Source of the DNA: Lunularia cruciata
Taxonomy: Eukaryota; Streptophyta; Marchantiopsida; Lunulariales; Lunulariaceae
Reading direction: 5' to 3'
Assembly (NCBI GenBank): GCA_948567375.1
Contig: OX419762.1
Span: 9,492,001 to 9,556,000 of the forward strand
DNA length: 64,000 nt
Each line of letters begins with the position of its first letter. The stretch's first letter is position 1. This document shows positions 49,685 through 61,182 of the stretch, piece after piece. The notes below the pieces were generated by a model that saw nothing but the letters and a program-made list of their open reading frames with translations, was not told the origin of the DNA and ran no database searches. A program made the position numbers and the translations under genes.

Positions 49685-50385
49685 GTTGGTCCATCATGCT
49701 CATGAGGAGCTAGGACATTTTGGAGTAAAGCATAGATATAGCTTACTCGAGAGTCATTATTGGGGGCATGGTATGTTGACCAACGTATAGCAGTTTGTTA
49801 TGAGATGTGTGATTTGTGACTGAGTTAGAGCATCAATCAATGCTCCTACACCAGAATTGCACCCATTACCTATCATGGGATTGGGTTACTGTTGGAGTTT
49901 GGACTTTGTTGGACCTTTATCGTTGACTATGAGACATCAGAGGTATGTTTTGGTGATGGTGGAGTAGTTCTCCAAGTGGATTGAGTTGGTGGCACTTCTT
50001 GACAAGTCCAATGAAGGGACGGCTTACTCATTCTTAGATCGGGTGCTTAGTCATTTTGGTACACAAGTTGAGGTTTTGATTGATCAGGGTATAGTGTTCT
50101 TGGGGGAGTTTTAGGTCTTGTGTAATAAGGCTTTGATTGATCATTGTACTACCTCCCGAGATCACCTTGAGGCAGATGGCTTAGCAGAGAGAGTGGTTCA
50201 AACGGTGAAGAGAAGATTGCAAAAGTATGGTTTGCAGAGAGGCCACTTGGGAGATTGGGATCTCCAATTACCTTGGTTGGCCATGGGCTATCAATTCAGC
50301 CAGCAAGCCTCTTTAGCATCACTCTCTCCTTACTTTCTACTCTATGGACAAGATCCAGATTTACCTATAGCCATTTGTTAAGATG
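49685..50385 (+). pseudogene. Integrase remnant
   Basis: A zinc-binding region with AHEELGHFGVKH and CVICD is followed by the core: SLDFVGPL (first Asp), VLIDQGIVF (second Asp) and DGLAERVVQT (Glu). The best open part is 50118-50381. Stops interrupt the core at several places. Confidence 0.75.
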
Positions 50386-51102
50386 CTACTATAGTGTTGG
50401 ACTTGGATGATCCAAATGTATGGATGAGCGCATGTTCTCTATGGGTAGAGATCTTTAGAGAGTGATGCCAATGGCCTTTGAGAACTTGGTGATTGCTCAG
50501 CATAGGGATACCTTACGCTATGCTACTATTTGAGGAGGAGGTTATAGACCCCTGATCCATCAATTTCATCCATGTGACTATGTGTATCTACAACAAACAA
50601 CACCGACAACACTTGATATTTCTACAAGATGCACTATCTTGAGAGTGCATGAGGTTTTGCTATCTGGAGTCCTTGTGTTGGAAGGACATGATAGTGTTGT
50701 TTGGAAGAATCATGTGCACAATTATGCACCATGCCACCTCCCAAACATTGATGGTACTATGGATCCAAGCTTGGCACTTGTACGTGTAGGCTTGTAGTGT
50801 ATGTTATGCGGCTCTTCTTGTGGAGCTACTATTATGTTAGTGTGTGATAGATGTTCAAGAGGATCATATGGCATGTATGACTCCTCATGGTGGTTCCTTA
50901 GGAACAGGGGTTATATCCTAGATGTACTTGACCTATAGCTAGTTCATCCTTTATATGGTATAGATTGTAGATAGGCAACTAACAATGTGGCTCGATAGCA
51001 CCCAGCCTCCTGATCTTTTGCCCACCATAAGGTATAACATATACTTGGAGTAGATAGCTATCTGGAGTTAGATGGACCGAACCGCCAGCTAGAGGGGAAA
51101 TT

Positions 51103-51689
51103 GTGGCACTTTAGAGTTCATGTATGATTTATGTGTGAGTTGTGCTTCTATAGTGTATGATGTTGACAATGATGTATGTTGTGTAGCAATCTATATGCAT
51201 GATATCTGGCACATAGACAACCATCTCTACCAATCTTGTGCAGAAGGGTATACCTATTATCTATGGAAAAGATAACACCTATAGCATTTTTGGGTAGTTG
51301 TGCTCTCTCAACACCCTTACTTTCTTACCATTTTGTGATTGTTGGTAGGCCAATTTTGGAAGCATATGTGGCTGAGGTGGAGGAAGATCCTTTTCTCTTT
51401 ACGTGTTAATGCGGTAGATGATAGATGGTCTATCCTCATATATATGGGAGGACCTTCCATCCTTTGCTTCATTATTGTCAGATTGGACCATAGGTTTGCA
51501 GTCTTCCTTGATGGAGCAATAATGTCAACATATGCTACATTCTCTCTTAGTTTACTCATCCATTCCTCTAGCCACTAGAGCTAGTCTTTGCTCTAGCAAG
51601 GGTGTAAGCTCTTGGATCCTAGCTTGACCGTGCATTAGGGCATTTTGAATTACATAAGCCACCTTCTCTACAATGATGATGTTCCGCTT
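51103..51689. other. Possible 3' LTR of the second gypsy element
   Basis: TG at 51103 follows a purine tract, so an LTR may begin here. I could not find a matching 5' copy. Minus-strand open stretches at 51317-51559 and 51552-51902 are probably shadows of the LINE that follows. Confidence 0.3.
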
Positions 51690-52450
51690 AGGTTTGGTCC
51701 ACCCGTTTGCATCTTTGTTACTCACTTGTGAGTGTGGTTCTACATTAGATATTGTAGCGGTCCATATAACACGGTGTCCTTTTGGAGGACAAAGGATAGC
51801 TACCCATGATGCCATCAATGATATAGTGTTTGTTATGGCATGAGAGAGTGGATACCTTGCTTGGAAGGAGTGTTTGTATTCTTTGCAAACAACACGTGTC
51901 AAAGCAGACTTATACTTGGTCCAAGATGATCAGGTGATAGTGGCACATGTGGCAATTATAGACCTTATGTATGATGCAATTCTGGAGGGAGTGATTACTC
52001 ATCCTTTGGATGGGCAGCGAGTGGAGTAGCAACACGCAAGGTCTCCAAGTATAGGGGTATATAGCAAGGTCACCTCTTTGTTCCTCTAGCCTTGGAGTCA
52101 TATGGAATAATGGACACGACATTCAACACATTTGTTAAGGAGTGCATGAGAGCTTATTATATTAGACGTTAGGGGTACCACTCTCACTCTCATACTTTAT
52201 AGCATACTTTAGATAACATGTATCAATTGCTCTGAAAAGAGCATTGGCTGGTGCAATCCATGGGAGAGCAATCACACTAGGTGATGTTTCTCCGGAAGCT
52301 CCAATAGTTTATAGACCTTACAACTTGCATAGCTCAAATATCTTAGGTACGGTAGGCCAAATTTCTCACATTGCTGCTATTAGTCCCATTTTATCTCTTT
52401 TGTCTCTCCCTTGTCCAACTTGATGGGTCTTTCCATCCTTCATATGTTTT
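51690..52450 (+). mobile_element. LINE-like 3' tail, copy C (longest)
   Basis: A plus-strand frame reads FRLGLVHPFASLLL, CECGSTLD, ITRCPFGGQRIATHDAIND and, further on, KADLYLVQDDQVIVAHV, then LSLSYF and VSIAL with stops between. The CxC...H...C..GG.R..HDA pattern is the zinc-binding C-terminal region that follows the reverse transcriptase domain in plant non-LTR elements. Copies A and B represent only the last 250-340 bases of the same unit and end near the same point, as expected for 5'-truncated LINE insertions. Confidence 0.6.
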
Positions 52451-53459
52451 ACGAAGTTGCCTTTCTTCTTATGTAAGTTGTAGGAAATCTACATTTTGAA
52501 ATGTTGTAGAGGGAGAAGGAATATATCTCCAATCGGCAAAGTATGCCTACATGTTCAAGTTACTACCCTAAATACGAAAAGAGCATGAACGTTGATTCTT
52601 ACCAATAGGATACTAGAAGTATTTTAATTGTTCCAATTTTTTCAGCAAATATGTCAAGTTGCTGGCAATGATCATATTCTTAACGTAAATAAACGTCACC
52701 ATGTAATTCGGACACCCATGAGGAAAAGATAACTGGACCATATAAATGGCTAATAAAGGAAATCAAAATGGTAGTTTCTACTTTGCTTTGAAAATTATAT
52801 TGTATTCTTATTTGTACGACTAATGTATAATAAATCATTAAAAAATCTTGATTTAAGTAAGTAATCATTTAAGTCGCTGAGCAACCCCGGGATTTCATTA
52901 ACTATCGGATTATGTGTTTCGATCGGACTGAAATCAACTTGGTCGTTATTCAAACTTTGCAATTCCAGTCCTTGAATGCTATTTAAACTCTAGAAACTTA
53001 AGTAATTAATAGTGAAGTATCTCGCTTACTTAACTTAACTGATCTGCTCGATAACTTCACTAACATTCCATTAATATCAGAAAAAATATTACTACTTCTT
53101 GTTATATTAATCATCCTCTTTTAAAGTACTCTTTCACCACTTTGCAATTTGTTTCACCTTCATGAGAAAGAGATCGGAGTTTCCTAACTCGACTCGGAGG
53201 GGATATGCATAATTTCATTCCCACCAGATTCATCTATGTTTATTTGACATCCCTTCGAAAGATCGAAGATCGAAGTGACGGTAAGGATAACAAGTCTAAC
53301 TGAGTTGATGATTTTAGTTGCATTTTAGATTTTTATAAATAATATTATCTGTAGATCTAAAACGCGTCACCTTACATAATTACATTAAAATAAAATCCTA
53401 AAGATAATACATTGTCTAAGATCAATGTTAAAGGATGCAAGGATATAAAATTGTGAGAA

Positions 53460-53525
<66 letters not shown>

Positions 53526-56500
53526 AATTACGCACAAATAAATTAAAATTTAAGAATTACGTACAAATAAATTAAAATTTCTATCTATCCTAGTACAATT
53601 TACTTAATGTGTTGTTCATATAGCACACCATGGCTAAGGCTTATTTGCTAATCAGGAATTTATCTCATATATGTACGAAATCCCTATAAGGGATATCAAT
53701 CCGAGGGGATCTACATCACATCTGATGTTTATATTTTTGTACGTGATCAGTAGCATAACCTTCTTGGTGAAAATATATCGTATCTCCAATATCATGCATG
53801 AAGCTCTTATAGTATATTAATGCAAATTTCCTTAGATGGTTCTGATGATTTCCTTTAACAGAAAATATAAAATCAAAAAATCCTGAAAGAAAATATAAGC
53901 AAATATAAATATCTATTCAACTATTACTATTCAAGGGTTGTACAAATCTATATAAGATACATTGAATAAACTGATATTATAAGTAGATACTGAACTAAAT
54001 TATTTATAATCTATTTAAAAATTAATATGTTAAACTTGCAATCTAGGTGAACAAGAATTAATCCTATTTAATAGGATGAGAACTCCCTTCAATTGAGCAC
54101 TTGATCTCTTTCTCTTGTCCGTACTTGTAAATAAAGTAAGTAAAGTATAGTAAGGTAAATAAAGATATACTAAACTTAGATTCTTGATATTTGCTTGTAA
54201 TTGAAGGTCTTGGCAATTTATCAACTTACTTTCTCCAATTAAATTTACTGTGAAGAATTGGAGATTAATAAGATTACTTTTTATTGGTTGATTATAGATA
54301 AAATAAATGTCACTTTCTACAAGAAAATGGAAGAGAAAGCATTAGAAAGTACTCATTTATTTTTTACAAATATAAGTTGAAATATAAACAAAATTTATAA
54401 TATCAAAGTTATAAATAAAATTATACACTAATATAATTCATCTATATTATGCACTAATATGATTTATCAGTATTTATATGTGTGAAATTAGAAAATAATA
54501 AAAAAAATTCCTTCCAAGTACTCTTTTATTCAATTGCAGATATTTTTATTTTAATCAAGTTAAATTTAATCCAATCCAACATAAAATTACTCAAAAAATT
54601 AAGATATGTTAGTCTTTATAAGTTCACCGTGTGATTACGAGGGTGACTTGCCTTCAATCATTCAAAACTTTACTTTACATATCAAGATTTTCCATTTTGA
54701 CATGGGTGTTAATGATCTGTTATTATAAAATATTGATTTTGAAAAGAGAAAGGAATAAGAATTTCCAACTTCTCAAAGCTAAGTATGATTACAAAGAACA
54801 TTGTATAGTTTGAAATAAAGAAATAACATAACCAAGATATAGAAAATTAAGTTATTATAAGTGTCTCAACTAGAATTGTTACTAAATATCAGCTTTGCAG
54901 AGTATACCAATATCTCAAATATTATTTTATGAAGTCAGCTCTCATATACCTTTTAAGATAATAGTAGAATCTTTGAGGTTAATTTTCTAATTATAAAGAT
55001 AAATTTATTGGTTTTTTAAAAGTTAAAAGTGATGGAATCTCAAATCAAGGTTTTGGATTGTTTAATTGATGAAAATTATAGTGAGAACTAATGCTGATAG
55101 ATTATGATTACATATATATTAAAAGGGAGAAACTACGGGCTAAATGAATGTAAGTAATAAGATGAACTTGATATTACTACTTGTTATGAAATCATTTTAA
55201 ATGAAAAGAACAACTAAACAGATCTATCAATATAAGTTTTATATCTTGGAAACTTCCAAATAACGTTATTTGGTTGTATGGGTATATAAGAATATACAAA
55301 TTAGGTTTCTTTTTATTCACCTTTACTACTATTTAATTATCTTAAATTAAGATTTTCCTCAAGTATTTTCTTGTATTAAATGTCTTTCTTCCACTACACC
55401 GGCAGTGGTATTATACCTTATATAGAAAAGATTATGAAATTCTTATTATTAGCTAAAATTTTGCTGGAAGTTTTAGAAGTATAGGATATAGAATCTTTGA
55501 AGGCAATTTTCAAATATAGGATTACAATACTATGATAACAAGAAGATCTATGGATATTGAGTCTAAGTATTGTGGTTTTACTTAATAAGCTTTTTGCACT
55601 TCTAATGGAAATGATCGAGGGTTGAGTTATCAAAATTTCTATAGAAGACAAAAACCTAAAATATTTATTTTTTAGGTAGATCATCTCAGGAAAAATTAAT
55701 TCTCATTTTAATTATAGTGATGAAGAAAGATCCCAAAAGTAGAATTAGAATAATTATTATAACTCATTTTTGATCAGTTTATCAAGTCAAGAAAATATAA
55801 TTTATTTGAAACTTGTTATACATTCAGTCCACCCTAGATAAGCTTTTTAAACATTATAAAGACTTCATATATAGGTGGAGATTATGAGATCATTCAAACA
55901 AGAAAGAACTAAAAATAAGAAAAAGGACATAAAGGCTAACTACATGTTTAATTTTGTATATGTACTATACAAAAATACCGTGTTTATTCAATTTCCAAAA
56001 CTTATTCTCTGATCATCAACCAAAGTCTTTAGCTGCTCTAACCTGTTTTGATGAGTTTTATATAAGAAACTTTTGTACTAACATCTGAAAGTATTTATAT
56101 CTTTATGGTATCTATATCAAGGAAAGAACAACATAATTATATTAAATTTTATCCAATTCTTTGCATCTTTGAACCCTTAGTCTCACTGAACAACTCGTGC
56201 TATCAAAGAATGGATCACAAGACGACAGATTTTCGACCTCCACTTGCTAACAGACCTCCTAACAGAAACGTAGAAGATGTTGTCTCCGTTACTTAACCAC
56301 GAGCACGGCACCAATCTACGTTAATTGGCAGAAGGTCCACAGCGTGACATGTAGGACGGAAACGCTTCGGAACACGGTACCTGTATGCTTCAGGAAAGAT
56401 CCTCAAGTTAAAGGTAAAGTGCTGTTAAGGTTCCGTTAAGTTTGGTGGCGTGGGACTCTACTGGAGTAACAGGCGAAGAAGATTGAATTGTGAGACTGAA

Positions 56501-56665
56501 TTATCCATCCGAAGAGAAGGAAGGGACACGAGAAGAAGGGAAGAAAGGAGGGGTTGTTCGCCAGGGCACGAGAAAACGAAGCTCTGGTTACTGTGGTTCT
56601 AGCAGTGGGTTCCACACTCGTGTAGTCTGTACAGTTAGTTGCGAAGGAATTGGTCATTGGATTCG
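52451..56665. other. AT-rich intergenic DNA and CLPR2 upstream region
   Basis: No gene recognised from 52.45 to about 56.2 kb. The last 450 bases become GC-richer and should hold the CLPR2 promoter and 5' UTR. No TATA box was singled out. Confidence 0.5.
53464..53579. repeat. TA microsatellite followed by a 29-bp tandem repeat
   Basis: About 30 TA units (53464-53523) are followed by two copies of a 29-bp unit (53522-53550, 53551-53579; 'taagaattacgcacaaataa...') differing at one base. Confidence 0.9.
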
Positions 56666-59658
56666 ATGGAAGCCATAGCTGCCCTTGGTGGCGCTCGTTG
56701 CCCGCAAGCGTTGGTGTCATCTGCTAGATGTGTTTCCAGAGGGGAGCAGTCCCCTGCTTCTTCGTCTTCAATTGCTCTTCACAATGGACTTAGAGCTGTG
56801 AACAATGGTATAAATCTTGGACTTTGTTTGGCGGTTTTCTGGTTCATCAGAATTTGTGTGGCTGTTGGGGAGAATTTAAATGCTTTTCGTCGAGAGGTTT
56901 TATTAATTCTTCTCGGATTTTGTCGGTTGATGCACACGCCATATCCGCGGGATTCGGAATTGGGCTTTAGGGTTTAGCGTTAACTCATTCGCATGTAGGT
57001 AGGGGAGTAGAGATTTATGCACTCTTTGTGCTTCGTGTGCTCTCGGACCTCGTAGGGAAATTGCACCGTTATAAATTTTGCTGCCATAGGCGTTTTTGAA
57101 CGTTCTTCGACCGCAATCTAGCTCTAATGATTTGTCATCACATCAGGCCGGAGAGCGGGTTTACTCTTACTTACTCATTCTCGTTCTGTAACTGCAGACA
57201 GGCTGCATAAGCAAGCTTTGACGGTCTCATTTCATGAGAAAGTGCAGAATTCTCTTAAAGTCAGGTAAATTCAGCATAATCGTTTTTGAGGCGATGAATG
57301 TTCAGGTCAATTTGATCATGTATGACATGATTTTGCTCCTGTTTGAGCTAGAAGTAGCTTCTTGTTTTATAGAACAGATTTCTCAAATTTAATAATTGGA
57401 GTCAGATGTTCGTGACATTCTGTATCAGGGGCGACAAGAGTGGAGCTTGCCGTGCACAGGTGACAATGATGCCGATTGGAACTCCTAAAGTTCCCTACAG
57501 AACGCCCCAGGAGGGTGGCTGGCAGTGGGTTGATATCTGGAATGTACTTGTAAGTGTTTTGAGATCCTTATTTCTCACTTTCTATTTATTCCCTTTAATG
57601 TCAGGTTTTCTGATGTAGTCTAGTCTCCAAGGACATCATTATCATCGCATAGTATCATCTAGGAAGTACAATTTTACTCACGAAATCTTGCATAAACAGG
57701 TGGAATCTCAAGATAATATATTTTTTGTTTTTTCAATCTCATGTTCCTTGTATGGTTGTAGTATAGGAAATGCATCATATATATAGAGGACAGTATGTCG
57801 TTGAGGAGTTCGGCAATCTGACCCTTGCGACCATGCTGTACTTGGATGTCACGATAATTTGCTTCCTCTGTTATCAATCTCATGTTCCTTACTTGGTTTC
57901 AGTACAGGGAACGCATCATATTTATAGGACAATATATCGATGAGGAGTTCGGCAATCAAATTCTTGCCACCATGCTGTACCTTGACAGCGTTGACAACAC
58001 GAAACCAATGTACCTATACCTCAACAGTCCCGGTGGAGATGTAAGTCACGTGGTCACTCGTTTGAATATTGACATTCTTGGGCCTGGGGCTACCAGACCC
58101 TAAGTCAGTCCCGAGTAGTCCACGGGTTAGAGTGGAACGCTCACCCTATATGAACTTTTGGTAATAACTAGCCTCGTGAAGGAGGTACTGTGCATTTTTC
58201 TGTGAGTTCTATAGTTCGAGTTTCTCTACTTCAAGGACAGTATTGGATTTGCCTTCTGTTGTTAATAAACTTGCAATCTAACTTTGTAAACATCGTCTTG
58301 GACAGATGACTCCCTGCATGGCTATATACGATACCATGGACAGTATCAAAAGTGAAGTAGGGACATTGGCTCTTGGTTATGCGTACAACAATGCTGGTCT
58401 GCTTCTGAGTGCCGGTGCTAAGGTAATGATCCTATGGAACTTCCTCCTCCGGCGGCTGCTATTTCGATTGCTGTGAATTTAAGCATTTTGTTCCTTTCTG
58501 CATGGTTTGGGTTGCGAGCAGAAGGTTGCCATACAGTGTACCCAAGTTCTGAAACTATAATACTACTACACCTTGGAAGTCCTCCATCAAACACTTGTTT
58601 GTATGTAAGAGGCGCTGAAGTGACCGAATTGACGTTTGTTTACTCTTCTGAGCTTTCGGATCGTTGGCTTTGCGTGTAGGGTTTGCGTGTAGCAATGCCT
58701 ATGACAAGGATTGCCCTTCAATCCCCCTCAGGTGCCGCGCGGGGAACAGTATGTTTTATTTGCCCTATGAACTGTCTCCAGTGTTATGCTTACCTATACT
58801 GTATTTACTTTAATCTATCTGTGGGGGAAATGCATGCAAGCGATATCCTCTTGTTAATTTACCAGCTCAAGTCGAATCCGATTTGCGGTAATCGCATGCC
58901 CTCTTTCGGATACTTAAATTGGTCGACTTTTGTGCGTGTTCAGGCTGATGATATTCAAAATGAAGCAAAGGAGTTATCTCGAGTTAGAAACTACGTATTC
59001 AACCAAGTGTCTAAGAAGACCGGGCAGTCACTTGAGAAAGTAAGTAGAAACTAACGTACGTAAATAGTAAATATAAAGTAAAAATCTCTTTTCTGAAGAT
59101 CTTACCCTTCTTCTCTGTGTTGCAGATCTATCTGTCTCCCAGTTTGTGGGTTTCATGCTTTAGTGGGAATTTTAGTTGCATACTGCTTGTAGCATATGGA
59201 CGTAAGGGTAGTATCACCATGTTACTAACTTTTGACAACCTGGCGAACTGAAACATCTTAGTAGCCAGAGGAAAAGAAAGCAAAAGCGATTCTCTTAGTA
59301 GCGGCGAGCGAAATGGGAACAGCCTAAACCGTGAAAACGGGGTTGTGGGGGAGCTATATAAGTGTTGTGTAATTACCATTGTATAGGCCCATGAAACTTA
59401 TCGACTGTAAGAGTTGTTTTGTTCATGAACGCGAGTCAAGGTCTTTTCCTTGCAGGCTGGGTTAATATTTACTCGAGATGAACGTCTGACAATATGGTGG
59501 TTTGCTGGTTGGCTTTGCAGGTAACGAAAGATCTAAGTCGCATCAAACGATTCAGCTCGCAAGAAGCACTTGAGTACGGACTTATTGACCGAATTGTTCG
59601 TCCACGACGAATTAAACCTGATGCAGCGAAGCAAAGGGCCGGAGTCGGACTAGGCTGA
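56666..59658 (+). CDS. CLPR2, non-catalytic subunit of the plastid Clp protease
   Basis: Exons: 56666-56807, 57198-57264, 57429-57549, 57903-58040, 58306-58422, 58680-58748, 58944-59039, 59521-59658; 888 nt, 295 residues. Every intron is GT-AG and phases close. The first about 60 residues are rich in Ala and Ser with few acids, as in a plastid transit peptide. The core has [49 protein letters not shown] and [11 protein letters not shown], diagnostic of CLPR2. The ClpP catalytic serine position reads AYNNAG and the histidine position lies in RIALQSPSG, so the triad is missing, as is normal for ClpR. It acts in the stromal ClpP/R ring fed by ClpC-type chaperones. Intron 3 holds a duplicate exon and intron 7 a plastid DNA piece. 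Confidence 0.93.
57734..57852 (+). pseudogene. Decayed duplicate of CLPR2 exon 4
   Basis: 57762-57852 copies the first about 91 bases of exon 4 (57903-57993), and the preceding 28 bases copy its polypyrimidine and AG acceptor region, at an offset of 141 bp. The AG acceptor is kept, but a 2-bp insertion ('tatagaggac' versus 'tataggac') shifts the frame and no copy of the 3' end or donor is seen. Inclusion in mRNA would give a premature stop. Confidence 0.85.
59234..59370 (+). other. Nuclear plastid DNA: fragment of plastid 23S rDNA
   Basis: From 'gacaacctggcgaactgaaa' to about 59370, this matches, from memory, the 5' part of plastid 23S rRNA, including the block 'agtagcggcgagcgaaatgg' and 'cctaaaccgtgaaaacgggg'. 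It lies in intron 7 of CLPR2, in sense orientation. The right end is more diverged. It is too short to give a working rRNA. Confidence 0.88.
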
Positions 59659-61182
59659 AGGGTGAAGAATGTTTCAATGTGTGCAACTCAAGCATGTTGT
59701 TTCCACTGATGTTCAAGATATTAATCCTCTATGCTGTTAGTCTTAGTTCATGGTCAAAGGTTTCCTATGGTTTAGTTAGTTCAGAAATTTGTTCTGAGGC
59801 TCTCGGAAACGAATCTGAACAGGGGTGGCGAGTTATGAATTTCCACACACGCATTGATGACTAATCCGTGCTCGCTGATTTAAATGCAGGGTGAGATTTT
59901 CGGGAGCATGTACACATACCATCCCCATTTGATACTTTTATCGTCACTTCTCTCTGGTAGTGTTCAGCACTACTCGATGTTCACAGAAAGCCACAAGCAT
60001 GGCGGAAAGAAATTTGATGTTGGTCCCAAAATTGCCCATATTCATAAAGTTCATAATCTCCGATGCATAAATTTGTTGTGTGACCACGTGTATTTGAGTA
60101 TAAAACCGGAGCTAACTGCGCTAACTCGAGGAAACCAGGAATCCGCCCAAGTTCCAGTGATGAGGACCATATTCCAGTGATGAATTTGAACTCAGACCTT
60201 AACTGGGAATATTGTTACCTCTCTGCACTCGTGGAAGTACAACATTTCGGCCAGACATGTCAGCAGTTCAACCTGTGTATTAAACTCACTTTCAGGATTC
60301 AGTGGTGACCCTCGAGGTTTGGAAAGAAAGAAAGTGATTTACGTCCAGGCATCAACCTTCTCAGAGCATGAGTCTGATGGTTGTCTCTGCCGCTATCAAA
60401 ATGACGTCTACGTCTTTACATCACGATATCTAGAAAGGAATTGAGCGATGTCTGGCGGAAAGTGTTACGTTCTCGGAGAATTGGCGTCACATAGCGTTTT
60501 ACTTTGAGCGCGCAATCATAAGTGGGTAGACTGAAATCAGTGCTCCTATTTTCCAAAATGCGAGATAAAATACGAAATTTTCAGTACCTCTCGCTATAAT
60601 GAGTACCGCATGCTTTGAAAGTAGATGAATGGTCGTTGCTCTTTCTTGAACTTCGCAGACATTCAATTAAAGGCGAACAATCAATCTAATTGTGATGTCC
60701 TCCGGGGTATTTTGAACTCTTGCATACTCCATCAACCTCGATGCTTCCAGAATAACACTACTCCGACCATGGCTGCAGCTGAATGAGCATCCAAACACTC
60801 TTCTATCCGGTGAAGTGAGATCTTCTCCAAGATTCATAGCAAGTGCGGGTTCATTACTAGACTTAAAGAATTACCACAGCATGCATGCGGCACCGGATCT
60901 GGTCATGTAAGCAAGCTGTGATGATAGGCAGATTCATAACTCAGCGTTCCAAGTTAATAATGTAAAGCGTCCGGGTTTCTTACCCTCGTTTGTTACAGCC
61001 TTGGCGACCTGCTCTATATGGAAGGAAGTCTACAGTACTCGCATCCAAAATCTGAGAAATTAATTGAAGTGGTACCTCAACCTTTGTTACTCAACACCGG
61101 CTCATGTAGCCAATGTAATGCTATCTACATTTCCTCAATTGGAAGACCAATCTATTTCTATATTGCAACCACTCGACTTCGT
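59659..61182. other. Convergent 3' regions of CLPR2 and the LPR gene
   Basis: Holds the 3' UTRs of both genes. No coding exon recognised. The open stretch 59884-60180 has no family signature. Confidence 0.5.

Larger units (their letters stand above)
42931..51102 (+). mobile_element. Old, heavily decayed Ty3/gypsy element
   Basis: Reading along the plus strand through many stops and shifts: gag (about 43.0-44.1 kb) with an YQGVRTDKLKSLQEF stretch and a zinc knuckle, protease (45.8 kb), reverse transcriptase (about 48.2-48.8 kb), RNase H (about 48.9-49.2 kb), integrase (about 49.7-50.4 kb), and a purine-rich AGAGGGGAAATT (51091-51102) followed by TG that may start a 3' LTR. No chromodomain was recognised. 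It is a different family from the 11.8-kb element, clearly older, and contains a solo LTR of that family between gag and protease. Confidence 0.75.

Noticed and set aside
51552-51902. 116-codon minus-strand open frame
   Set aside because: The plus strand here encodes the CxC..HDA LINE region, shared with known family patterns.
59234-59370. Functional rRNA gene
   Set aside because: Only about 137 bases of a roughly 2.8-kb gene, inside an intron.
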